A stretch of 64,000 nucleotides of DNA from Cryptomeria japonica (Eukaryota > Streptophyta > Pinopsida > Cupressales > Cupressaceae): contig NC_081409.1 of assembly GCF_030272615.1 (NCBI RefSeq), positions 911,488,340 to 911,552,339 of the forward strand, read 5' to 3'. Shown here one piece after another: positions 48,666 to 57,949 of this stretch (positions within the stretch are counted from its first letter, which is position 1; each line of letters starts with the position of its first letter). The notes beneath the pieces are model-generated. The model did no database searches and was not told the DNA's origin. It was given only the letters and a program-made list of their open reading frames with translations. The position numbers and the translations under genes are program-made.

Positions 48666-49373
48666 AAAGTTATTTATATTGTTGTCAGATTATGCACTGC
48701 AAGGGAGTGGGGTTTTAAAGCATTTTCATAATTTTCAATTGAGAGTTAAAAGGTAATTAGAGTTTTGTGCCTTTCTAAATCATATGTGACAATTTTAAAT
48801 CACTTTCAATTGTTTACAGTTATAACTAAGCTTTTCAGTTCACATCATATCAACATACTTTTGTTGAAATGTCCAAAAAAAACACTAAAAATTAGTAGTT
48901 TTATAGTTGGAAATTAATTCATGTCTTGTTTGTGTTGACATGTCATGACATTATTTGGTGCTTTTTAGATCTAAAGTATACATTTCATTCAATTATGAGT
49001 AGTCATAATCAACACTAACAACTTCAAAGTCACAACTACTAGTGCTGTACTATTAAAAATATTAGGCATTAAATCAACAAATCCTATCACAAGATCAACC
49101 ATGAAGAACAAAAAGTAAAACATTACAATAATGTGTCAATTCAAATACTAATAATTGCACCAAAAGGAGATGCCATGATTATGTCTAGAAAATTATATAT
49201 AAGCTAATTAAGTTAAAAAGTACAATTTAACTAGTGTAGTGTAAGATGCATTATTTGTATGCATCCATCGATCCACAAAATGTGTTTGCTAATTGGGTAT
49301 GTAACCATGATTTGATCTTGCAATGGCAAAAAACACCAAAATAAATAAAATTCGATTAGTTGAATAGGGATGT
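48666..49373. other. 3' flank of gene 2
   Basis: AT-rich sequence. No gene, repeat boundary or RNA recognised. Confidence 0.4.
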
Positions 49374-49603
49374 AGGTTACACCTAGCATGCCAAAAAAAG
49401 TGACCAAATAATTTTGCCTCCAATGAACAATTCAAAACAAGCAAATTGAACAACACAATCACATATAAACAATTAGATTAGGCCATAAAGGTTACACCTA
49501 GCATGCCAAAAAAAGTGACCAAATAATTTTGCCTCCAATGAACAATTCAAAACAAGCAAATTGAACAACACAATCACATATAAACAATTAGATTAGGCCA
49601 TAA
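49374..49603. repeat. Perfect 115-bp tandem duplication
   Basis: The unit beginning aggttacacctagcatgcca (49374) is repeated at 49489 with no difference that I can see over 115 bp. It is not coding. Confidence 0.88.
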
Positions 49604-49750
49604 GAAATCCAAACAGAAGCATAAAATAACATTAAAATTATTCTATGCCTAGAGTCAGTTGCACTTAAAAGTGGATCTGCCTAATTTGATTGTTGATGTG
49701 TGCTCAACATAACTTTGTATTTTTATTGTATATCAAAATGTCTAAGATAG

Positions 49751-50777
49751 GATTTAATTTATAGATTTTTACTTTGAAGGATGGAGAGCTGGGATCAATT
49801 AGATAGATCAAAGGCTAAGATTGCTTGAGATCTCTAAAGCAAATATAGGATGACAAGTGTCAAGAGGAGGTTGGATGTGAGAGGGAGCTACAAGATTCAA
49901 GAAGGATCAATGTATGAGAGTGTGCATGACAAATGGTTGATGAATGAGATGGAAAGGCGGTACTTGGAGATACCTTTGAGTACTTTGGAAAGGTACCTCA
50001 TAAAGGTGGGTTTTATTACCACCTTACTCTTGAGGTACAAAGGAAATTTAAAATTACCATTTAGGAAATTGAGGAGGATGTGGCCATACTTCCCAAGTAC
50101 ATGAGAGTATTTTGAAAATGGAGCATTTAAGGTTGACCCATGCCTATGATGTATATGGGAGGACAAATGGGATTTAGTGGGGATTTAGAGTGGTCAAATC
50201 CTCACTTAATTATTTACCTTTGAGTACTTTGGGAAGGTACCTCATAAAGGTGGGTTTTATTACCACCTTACTCTTGAGGTACAAAGGAAATTTAAAATTA
50301 CCATTTAGGAAATTGAGGAGGATGTGACCATACTTCCCAAGTACATGAGAGTATTTTGAAAATGGAGCATTTAAGGTTGACCCATGCCTATGATGTATGT
50401 GGGAGGACAAATGGGATTTGGTGGGGATTTAGATTGGTCAAATCCTCACTTAATCATTGGATTAGGCATGTGCACATGATTAAATGAAGATTAGGGGATA
50501 ATGGTGGATTAGAATTTTTTTTTGGAGAATGGATAAAAGGACAATTAAATAAGGAATTTATTTAATTGTTTGGAAGAAGGTGGAATAAAGGATCGGTAAA
50601 TAATTATTTACCCTAGGTTAGACTTTAGGGGATATGAAAGTGATTTTTTGATGAAGGATCGAGATGGCAAGAATTTTAATCAAATACTTGAAGTATTATT
50701 TAGTTAATATATAGGTTGGAAATAGGAAGAATTGAGATAAATTGATCAAATGTGAATGATCAATTTAGGTGTCAATA
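49751..50777 (-). repeat. LTR-like AT-rich fragment with internal tandem
   Basis: The right end carries aatttaggtgtc, which on the minus strand would be the start of an LTR (TATTGACACCTAAATT). The body has GGATTAAG- and AATTAAATAAGG-type phrases as in 17640-18230 and 51990-54099. It contains a two-copy tandem repeat at 49971-50458. The left end is uncertain. Confidence 0.35.
49971..50458. repeat. 244-bp tandem duplication
   Basis: tacctttgagtactttggaa at 49971 recurs, nearly identical, at 50215. The two units differ at only a few positions. Opposing open frames here (49850-50104 plus, 49897-50410 minus) are by-products of the repeat and not credible genes. Confidence 0.85.
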
Positions 50778-51344
50778 GTAGGATATACACAACATCAATT
50801 TGTTGAAAAGGTTTTAGAAACTTTCATGCAAATGGCAATGCAATGCTATATTCCATAATTATGATAACATCCTCCTTGCATGCCAAAATATGGAAGCATA
50901 TACAAAATAAGTAGGCCCTAAATAAGAAGCCTTGCAATAATGTTCTCATGATATGCTAAAATCATAGGATAAGCTTGAAACGGTTATATAGAAATAAACC
51001 ATGCAAAGGGAAATAGAATGGTAGTCTTATTAATACATAATTCTCTTTTCCATAACCCCCATCCCTATTGACTACTTTAGCATCACTAAAAATATGAATC
51101 TTAATTAGTATAAATACCCTTTGTACCACTCCTCTACTCAAAATAGACATGCATAAATTTTATCATTACTAATAATCTATTATAGTTATTAAATAATAAA
51201 ATAAATTATTGTGACCAACTTCAAACTTAAAACTGTTTCTCACAAATTTGTAATCCCACAAATATAGCAAAGATTAGACTTTAACTTGACAACATTCAAG
51301 CATACCTTTGCATTCATACATAAGCATCAATATTCTATCATACT
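50778..51344. other. AT-rich spacer
   Basis: No gene or repeat recognised. A short minus-strand frame (50962-51150) has no known motif. Confidence 0.4.
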
Positions 51345-54099
51345 GTAAACTTGTGCAAGTGCGTATGGGGTTCTCAAGGGTAAGGTTCGTTGATTATGTC
51401 ATCAATATATACAATCTTCTCTTAAATGATATTCTCCCCTAACAAATTGGAAGGAGAAAATTCTATCCTGCATCCACCTCAAACAATATGACAATATTTA
51501 GTTTGTTATTAATACTGATGCACTGCAAAAAGGATGTTAGGAACACAAGACAAGTCAAACATTAGTGTTAGTAGTATCAATCATAAATGAAATACAAAAG
51601 AAACTACAATACTAAGCATACATATCAAGAGAGATATCAAACATATTATATAAAGCATACAAAAACAGAGGAAAGACACTAAACCCTCCCAAATGCTCTC
51701 CAAAATGCTCATAGATGCTCCTCCCTCGTTCCTCTCCTCTCCGAGTTCCACATGAGTGTAGCCCTCAACTTTTTGCACTACTATGAATGTCTTATGGAGA
51801 TTCAAGATTTATGAATAATGAAGATAAAAGACTATGCAAATGCAAACAAACTAGATATGAGAAAAATACCTAATTAATTTATATTGATTTTAGCCAAAAT
51901 AATAATTTAGATATGATTTGGTCCTAAATGCTCTCTCAATTTTAGTATAAGTTAGATGCATACAAGATTTTTGGATCTGGATTAAGAAGAAATGGGCTCT
52001 ATTTATAGGAAAAACAAAGCAATGGATGGTTGAGATTGAATAATCTCAACAAGGGTCAGGATTGATGGGTTTATGATCCATGTGAGGGCTTTCAACTCAA
52101 TCCCAAGATGACAAATGTCATCATGAGATGGCTTGAGAGGAGAGGGAAGAAGCATTAAATGCTTGAGATGACATGAGGGTTAGCTTGGGAGGTAAGGTTA
52201 GGCTTGAGTTGAATGAATGAATCATTTATCTAATGAATAATGCTTTTATCCAATGGACAAACTCTTGTGCAAGAGTTAGTGGGGATAACCATGGTCAAAA
52301 CAATGAATGCTTGAAGAGACCCATGAGCTAAATGGAGGTTGAGTTAAAGGGAAAGTCTCTAACCATGTGGGTGAGTTGAGTTTAACCATTAATGGCTATG
52401 TAAGAGCCATAAATGGTCATGTAAGAACCATTAATGGTTTGGAAGACTTTAGGGGTTAGCTTGTTGGAGACATAAATCATTTAATGATTTTTAAAGACTT
52501 TGGAGGCTTTGAGAAGTGACTTCAAGTTGCTTAGGAATGTGACAATAATCAGGGGATGGGTTTAGGCTAATTATGAATGGTTTAGAAGAATCTAGAATGG
52601 GTTAGAAGAGTCTAGTGGGTTAGGCTTGAGTTGAATGAATAAATCATTTATCCAATGAATAATGCTTTTATCCAATGGACAAACTCTTGTGCAAGAGTTA
52701 GTGGGGATAACCATGGTCAAAACAATGAATGCTTGAAGAGACCCATGAGTTAAATGGAGGTTGAGTTAAAGGGAAAATCTCTAACCATGTGGGTGAGTTG
52801 AGTTTAACCATTAATGGCTAAGTAAGAGCCATAAGCGGTCATGTAAGAACCATTAATGGTTTGGAAGACTTTAGGGGTTAGCTTGTTGGAGACATAAAAT
52901 ATTTAATGATTTTTAAAGACTTTGGAGGCTTTGAGAAGTGACTTCAGATAAGGTTAGGCTTGAGTTGAATGAATAAATCATTTATCCAATGAATAATGCT
53001 TTTATCCAATGGACAAACTCTTGTGCAAGAGTTAGTGGGGATAACTATGGTCAAAACAATGAATGCTTGAAGAGACCCATGAGTTAAATGGAGGTTGAGT
53101 TAAAGGGAAAGTCTCTAACCATGTGGGTGAGTTGAGTTTAACCATTAATGGCTAAGTAAGAGCCATAAGTGGTCATGTAAGAACCATTAATGGTTTGGAA
53201 AACTTTAGGGGTTAGCTTGTTGGAGACATAAAGCATTTAATGATTTTTAAAGACTTTGGAGGCTTTGAGAAGTGACTTCAGGTAAGGTTAGGCTTGAGTT
53301 GAATGAATAAATCATTTATCCAATGAATAATGCTTTTATCCAATGGACAAACTCTTGTGCAAGAGTTAGTGGGGATAACCATGGTTAAAACATTGAATGC
53401 TTGAAGAGACCCATGAGTTAAATGGAGGTTGAGTTAAAGGGAAAGTCTCTAACCATGTGGGTGAGTTGAGTTTAACCATTAATGGCTATGTAAGAGCCAT
53501 AAATGGTCATGTAAGAACCATTAATGGTTTGGAAGACTTTAGAGGTTAGCTTGTTGGAGATATAAAACATTTAATGATTTTTAAAGACTTTGGAGGCTGT
53601 GAGAAGTGACTTCAAGTTGCTTAGGAATGTGACAATAATTAGGGGATGGGTTTAGGCTAATTATGAATGGTTTAGAAGAATCTAGAATGGGTTAGAAGAG
53701 TCTAGAATGGGTTAGAAGAGTCTAGTGGGTTTGGTGGGTGAGAGAAAATAAGGTTTTAATTAAAATAAAATTCATTATTTCAACAAAATAGGTGCAACTT
53801 GCATTTGTAGGAGAATGCAAGTGGGGGGGTAGTTTAGGGATTTAAATAATTTTTTTATTATTTATTTAAAAGAGGAAAGGGGGTTAAATTTACTAAATAT
53901 GTTTTATTCATTTAATTGATTTAGAGTGTGGCTTAGTGAATTAATTTAAATAAATTGAGTAATTTATTTAATTAATAGGAGAAGAGTTTGATGATGAAAT
54001 TAATTAAATATTAATTTAATTAACTAGTTATTGATGGTTAAATAATCAAATAAATAGTAAATATTCATTTAATTAAGTGGACAGATTTATGTGTCTACA
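51345..54099 (-). mobile_element. LTR of the F-type family, with expanded upstream region
   Basis: On the minus strand it begins TGTAGACACATAAATC at 54099, like the F LTR (TGTAGACGTA), followed by TTAATTAAAT-rich sequence. A TATA box (CCTATAAATAGAGCCC, minus strand, near 52000) is as in F. Between them, sequence homologous to 38320-38760 appears in inverted orientation. The first third of the element is conventional, but the middle has been expanded into a four-copy array (52199-53730). The left end is a guess based on a TGTA at 51345. No internal region is identified, so it may be a solo LTR. Broken or incomplete. Confidence 0.5.
52199..53730. repeat. Four-copy tandem array of 334-422-bp units
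   Basis: The phrase taggcttgagttgaatgaat starts at 52199, 52621, 52955 and 53289. Units 1 and 4 are long, about 422-440 bp, ending in gttagaagagtctag. Units 2 and 3 are short, 334 bp, ending in gacttcagrtaaggt. The units are highly similar. A single equivalent of this sequence exists in the LTR of F (about 38340-38760, opposite strand). Confidence 0.9.
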
Positions 54100-54610
54100 A
54101 ATACTATAATCCCCAATCCAGATTCTATAGAGATAAAGAATATCCATACGTGCAAGATTTGTTTTTGGGAAAACAACTGTGTATTCCTTTTGAATTGACG
54201 TAAACATCCATCTTTATTGGCCCTTATTTTAAGTCTTTGTGTGCAATCCATTTCTTCACTTTTCCTCTTCCTTATGATGGATTGGTGAGTGCAATCTAAA
54301 ACACCAATTCAAAACGAATGCTCATTTTTTCATCCATAAACAAATCTTGCATATACATGGATTGTGGAAAACTCATGCTTACAATATCCATTGTCACAAT
54401 ACCATGCAACATTAATATTGCTATTGCTCACCCTAAACAATTATTTAATCATTAATAATATAGTCAAATAAGTGATTAAAAGTGGGATGTGGTAGATTAG
54501 ATTTAGATTTATTCTTTTTGAGAAATAAGACAATATTATTAGTTTAAGGGTTGCACAATATTCAAAAAAGGTTATCTTATTAAGAGATTTGGAGTGTAGT
54601 AATATCAAGT
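54100..54610. other. AT-rich spacer
   Basis: No gene or repeat seen. Confidence 0.4.
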
Positions 54611-54955
54611 TCTACCTGTAGGTACTGCACAACTCGACGTTGACTCTCTCCATCCTGCGGGAGTGTACTACAGTGGATGAAGCTGATAAGGATGCGGCTA
54701 GGGAGATTTACAAATTCCTATATGATGACCAGAACAAAGTTATTGATATGATTGGGGTCCGCAAGCCGGCCCCATAGGTCTTTTTTCTAGTTTTTTGCTA
54801 TGGTTGGGGTTGTTCCCTGTGTAACTCTTCGATGGTTTTATATTTTTGAAAGACTACTTTTAGTGTTGTTTAAGTGTTGTTTCTAGTGTTGTCGATAGTT
54901 CTTACTATGTTAAGGGTCAAAGCCTTGGTTTCCGTTGCTTTTTCAATCAAAAACA
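54611..54955 (+). mobile_element. Possible retroposon tail (C-terminal frame and 3' UTR)
   Basis: An island of higher GC within AT-rich flanks. One plus frame reads VLHNSTLTLSILRECTTVDE, then ADKDAAREIYKFLYDD, QNKVIDMIGVRKPAP and TAG at about 54776; a stop codon (TAG) lies just before this frame at about 54629. It is followed by a T/G-rich stretch ending ttgctttttcaatcaaaaac, the style of plant LINE 3' ends. I do not recognise the peptide. It could be the end of a LINE ORF or of a retrocopied host gene. No clear poly(A) or target duplication. Confidence 0.35.
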
Positions 54956-55765
54956 TTAGGTTAGAAATCATATAAACAATGATATTATATTGTTTAATTT
55001 TATAATATTGTGATTATACATTTAGGAGTATAGATTTGTTATTATTAAAGATGATGATATTATGTATTTGAGTGTTCTTGTATGTAATTATAGGGGAAAT
55101 TATTCAATTATTGATACAATAAAACTTGATGATAGAATGTGACAATTGACTATCATGAATTAATGATTAAAAGAGTGTTGTTTTTATCTCTTTTACATCT
55201 ATTCGTATACTATCATTAAAATTGATAAAATGAGTGGAAACAATTGACTATAAAAAAATTAAAAAAATTCTACATTCACACATCTACTTTTGTAACCACG
55301 AAATTAAGATGCACCACTACTACATTATCATTCTTGTCATCATTCTTTTATCTTTAAGAGGATATACTTATCTCAAATGTCTACCACTTTTCACACAAGA
55401 CGGTTCTATTAAAGAGTGGTACAATTTCTTTGCGTGAATTTTAACATGAGGATTTTAAATCCACAACAAGGAGAGCCCATTCTTACCAAGATTTAATGAG
55501 GAATTAAATTACAAATGGCTTAGCAGGCTCAAATTTCTTGTCAGAATTTATGAATGGGATGTGTACATGCATGCGAAAGTCTCTGAGATGCACTCCAGGA
55601 TTATTGGAATGAATCTACACCTTACACGTCTGCAAATTTAGTCACCAAAGATGGCACCCAATTCAAATAAATAATTTTTCTATACGTAACTCTCTCACCT
55701 GCCAAACTTCAATTCTGTTGACAAATAACCAGAGTGGTTAGCTTAATTAATTAGATGGTTATCAA
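54956..55765. other. AT-rich region upstream of gene 3
   Basis: AT-rich. A 67-aa open frame (55234-55437) has a hydrophobic stretch but no known motif and is probably chance. The last 200 bases are less AT-biased and may be promoter. Confidence 0.4.
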
Positions 55766-55786
55766 AAGTCTGTCCTCTCTAGAAGC
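55766..55786 (+). promoter_or_regulatory. Shared 5' element of paralog cluster, gene 3 copy (weak)
   Basis: aagtctgtcctctctagaag resembles the elements before genes 1 and 2 (ttgtc..a.tcttctaga.a) with gaps. It is the weakest of the three matches. Confidence 0.25.
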
Positions 55787-55821
55787 TATAGAACAAGAAT
55801 TTTTTATCCCTGCTCTGTCCA

Positions 55822-55926
55822 ATGAACACCCAACTCCCAAGTCCTAACTTTCCTAGAATTCCTCTATCTGTAGGACTTACTTTGTCTAAGGAGCTCTCTG
55901 GTAGATTTGAGAATGGTATAGATTAG
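55822..55926 (+). promoter_or_regulatory. Upstream ORF of gene 3 (34 aa)
   Basis: Frame starting MNTQLPSPNF and ending in TAG within the first 185-bp unit. In the leader only if transcription starts near the shared 5' element. Confidence 0.25.
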
Positions 55927-55949
55927 GGTTTGTTCAGTAACAGCAACAC

Positions 55950-55957
55950 TATATAAA
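55950..55957 (+). promoter_or_regulatory. TATA-like site of gene 3
   Basis: TATATAAA in the first 185-bp unit. The second unit has the changed form tgtataatt at about 56135-56143. If this box is used, the transcript would include most of unit 1 and the decoy start at 56010. Confidence 0.4.
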
Positions 55958-56009
55958 TTGTAAAAGAGTTTATGGTATAGAACAGGCATGTTCAGAGTTA
56001 TTATATTGC

Positions 56010-56141
56010 ATGAGATTCTCATTGATGAATTGTGGGAGATTATCAGTGGAGGATGAAGCAGAAGAAGTAATCTCCAAGAAGAAAAAGAAGCCACATCGTG
56101 GTATAGGTTGGGGTTTGTTCAGTAACAGCAACACTGTATAA
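56010..56141 (+). pseudogene. Decoy 5' copy of gene 3 (43-aa frame)
   Basis: The first 185-bp unit keeps its own ATG and 30 codons of the N-terminus (MRFSLMNCGRLSVEDEAEEV, then ISKKKKKPHRG). It then reads through the unit junction into GIGWGLFSNSNTV and stops. It is a duplicated gene start that now acts as an upstream ORF 54 bp before the real ATG. It could reduce translation of gene 3 or be bypassed if transcription starts in unit 2. Confidence 0.6.
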
Positions 56142-56194
56142 TTGGTAAAAGAGTTTATGGTATAGAACAGGCATATTCAGAGTTATTATACTGC

Positions 56195-57418
56195 ATGAAG
56201 TTGTCATTGATGCGTTGTGGGAGATTATCAGTGGAGGGGGAAGCAGAAGAAGTAATCTCCAAGAAGAAAAAGAAGCCACATCATGGGAAAAAAATGTCTT
56301 CTTCTAATCCATATTCTACAATTGGCCTCGATAAATTTGCCAGTTTGAATGCAGAGCTCTCTGCAAAAAGAGAGTATGTTGCTAGGAAGACAGGCACCCC
56401 AGAGGCCATGGTGAGGTTTGTGTATACCAGTAAAGGATGGGCACCTGTGGTAGTGAAAAACGGGCATGGTGGTAAAGATGAGGAGGTTTTGCTCCTGCCA
56501 CCTAATTCAAGGGGAAAAGACAGTGTGAGGGCTGATGAAGGGTGTGATAATGGTGATATTGCATCTTCTAGTAGCCAAATGACTGTAGCTGGGAACTTGC
56601 CATGGTGGTCTGAGTATCTGGCAACGACTGCATTTGGGGTGCTGACTGTGAGTGCCATTATGGTTAGAAAGTTTGCTGTGCCTGCAGTTGCCATGGCTGT
56701 TGTTATGGTGGTGGGTTCTCTGCAGAGGAGGTGGATGGGTGGTGTCATGTGCACAAGGAGCTTCATAGACACAGCAGTCTCATACTTCTCAGAGCTTTTC
56801 ATCCACTGGAACAGAAGCTTACAGGTGAGAAAAACGGGGCCTCCAAAGGAGAGACTTCAAGTAGAGGCAGAGCAACATGTGGCATCTCCAGAGCATAACA
56901 TCATTACTGAAAGGTCTCAAGGAGGGCCTCTGTTTTCCTTCAGTGCACCCTCTAGCCCTACTGTGAGAGATCCTACTATGTTTTTTGCACCCAAAAGCAG
57001 CAGCAGGAGCCAGGACTTCAGTACCCAATTGGAGGCTAGGAAGAAGAAGATAGAGAATAGGCAGTTGGGAAGGGTTGTGTCCATGGATGGTCAGTCAAGG
57101 AACCAGGACTTCAATACCCAATTGGAGGCTAAGAAGAAGAAGACAGAGAATAGGCAGTTGAGAAGGGCTGTGTCCATGGACGGTCAGCCTAGGAAGCCCA
57201 TCAAATCACAGCAGTCAGAGAGTTCTTTCTGGGCAAGGGAAGGGGAAATTGATGCCACCTTGGGTGCCACTCTGATGCTTATTCTTCTCTTCTTCTTGGT
57301 TTTCTATGGCAGGCTCTATGCCATTTGCTTCACATCTGCTTACTTGTATGTACTTTCCAAGCTCAGAATTGAATTGAGCATAAGAAGAGGGCTATCGATT
57401 CAGAGATCTGATAATTGA
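56195..57418 (+). CDS. ZCF37-like membrane protein, paralog 3, altered C-terminus (407 aa)
   Basis: Single exon. Start at 56195, the ATG equivalent to that of the duplicated unit; an internal alternative is Met34, just before SSSNPYST. Basic leader KKKKKPHHGKK (23-33), then the family domain (NPYSTIGLDKF 38-48, LNAELSAKRE, MVRFVYTSKGW, PVVVK). PWWSEYL (136-142) precedes the central hydrophobic segment (about 145-185, AVPAVAMAVVMVVGSLQRRW). A Ser/Lys-rich linker contains a 31-residue tandem repeat (about 272-334). The C-terminal hydrophobic segment is at 357-390 (GATLMLILLFFLVFYGR, AICFTSAYLYV). After KLR the frame differs from paralogs 1 and 2 and ends in ELSIRRGLSIQRSDN. The conserved tail is found in another frame just downstream (57419-57481), so a frameshift has removed it. 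Probably expressed as a variant protein, or an early pseudogene. Confidence 0.82.
   Translation: MKLSLMRCGRLSVEGEAEEVISKKKKKPHHGKKMSSSNPYSTIGLDKFASLNAELSAKREYVARKTGTPEAMVRFVYTSKGWAPVVVKNGHGGKDEEVLLLPPNSRGKDSVRADEGCDNGDIASSSSQMTVAGNLPWWSEYLATTAFGVLTVSAIMVRKFAVPAVAMAVVMVVGSLQRRWMGGVMCTRSFIDTAVSYFSELFIHWNRSLQVRKTGPPKERLQVEAEQHVASPEHNIITERSQGGPLFSFSAPSSPTVRDPTMFFAPKSSSRSQDFSTQLEARKKKIENRQLGRVVSMDGQSRNQDFNTQLEAKKKKTENRQLRRAVSMDGQPRKPIKSQQSESSFWAREGEIDATLGATLMLILLFFLVFYGRLYAICFTSAYLYVLSKLRIELSIRRGLSIQRSDN
57010..57195 (+). repeat. 93-bp in-frame tandem duplication inside gene 3
   Basis: ccaggacttcagtacccaat at 57010 recurs as ccaggacttcaatacccaat at 57103, a period of 93 bp (31 codons). Both units encode QDF.TQLEA.KKK.ENRQL, then R.VSMDGQ. 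About a dozen differences between units. Paralog 1 has one related QDLNTQQREMK unit. Confidence 0.88.
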
Positions 57419-57481
57419 TCTTCAATCTAGAGAGTACAAGAAGAGAGTCATCATCGATGGATTGCTTGCAAGAAATCATGG
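57419..57481 (+). pseudogene. Out-of-frame relic of the conserved tail of gene 3
   Basis: In the +1 frame the sequence reads IIDLQSREYKKRVIIDGLL from 57411, then ARNHGS, nearly the same as LQSKEYRKKVIMDGLLARNH in gene 1. It follows the gene 3 stop directly. The frame continues open to 57695 without further family similarity. Confidence 0.8.
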
Positions 57482-57949
57482 CAGTGTTATGTGGCATCAA
57501 GTGTATTTATGCATAACATGTGATTGTGTGGTGAATTTTTTTGATATAACAGAGTATGGTCATGTGGGTTTGTATGTATCATGTGCTTGCAGTAAATGCA
57601 GATTGGTGGTGCATTTAATACAAAATGCCCTACTTTTCCAAAGAGCTGGTGTTTTCAGTGAATGGTGTCTCCCTCTGAGTTTTCCACCTCATTGACATCT
57701 CTATCATGGCAGGAAAACGTCATAAATTTAGGTGTATGAATGAACAATCTATTCAGAGAGAAAATAGTCATTTGTTATAATCTGCAAATATTTAGTATTT
57801 GTTTGTTATAATCTGCTGAGAAAGATCTCGGCCATTTTTAGGATAAATGATGTATATGGGTTCTATTGTATACATCACTTTGGTTGGTCAGAGTGCCATC
57901 TGAATCATCTGAAACTATATGAGAGGAAGATTGCAATTCTTTTCATCTC
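57482..57949. other. 3' flank of gene 3
   Basis: Contains the open continuation of the shifted frame (to 57695) but no further recognisable domain. No clear poly(A) signal is seen nearby. Confidence 0.4.

Larger units (their letters stand above)
55916..56285 (+). repeat. 185-bp tandem duplication of the 5' end of gene 3
   Basis: 55916-56100 and 56101-56285 are closely similar over 185 bp each. A unit spans a TATA-like site, the leader and the first 30 codons, ending in ccacatc(g/a)tg. The second unit runs straight into the gene. The first unit ends in a decoy frame. Differences are few, so it is younger than the gene-family duplications. Confidence 0.92.

Noticed and set aside
49850-50410. 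Opposed open frames, one repeated
   Set aside because: By-products of the 244-bp tandem repeat in LTR-like sequence; no motif and no coding pattern.
52199-53730. CRISPR-like or satellite array
   Set aside because: Units are long and contiguous with no spacer structure, and they match the upstream region of a related LTR. It is a local LTR expansion in a plant genome.
55864-56279. Two similar minus-strand frames (MASFSSWRLLLLL...)
   Set aside because: Antisense of the 185-bp tandem duplication at the start of gene 3. Similarity comes from the duplication, not from a gene family.
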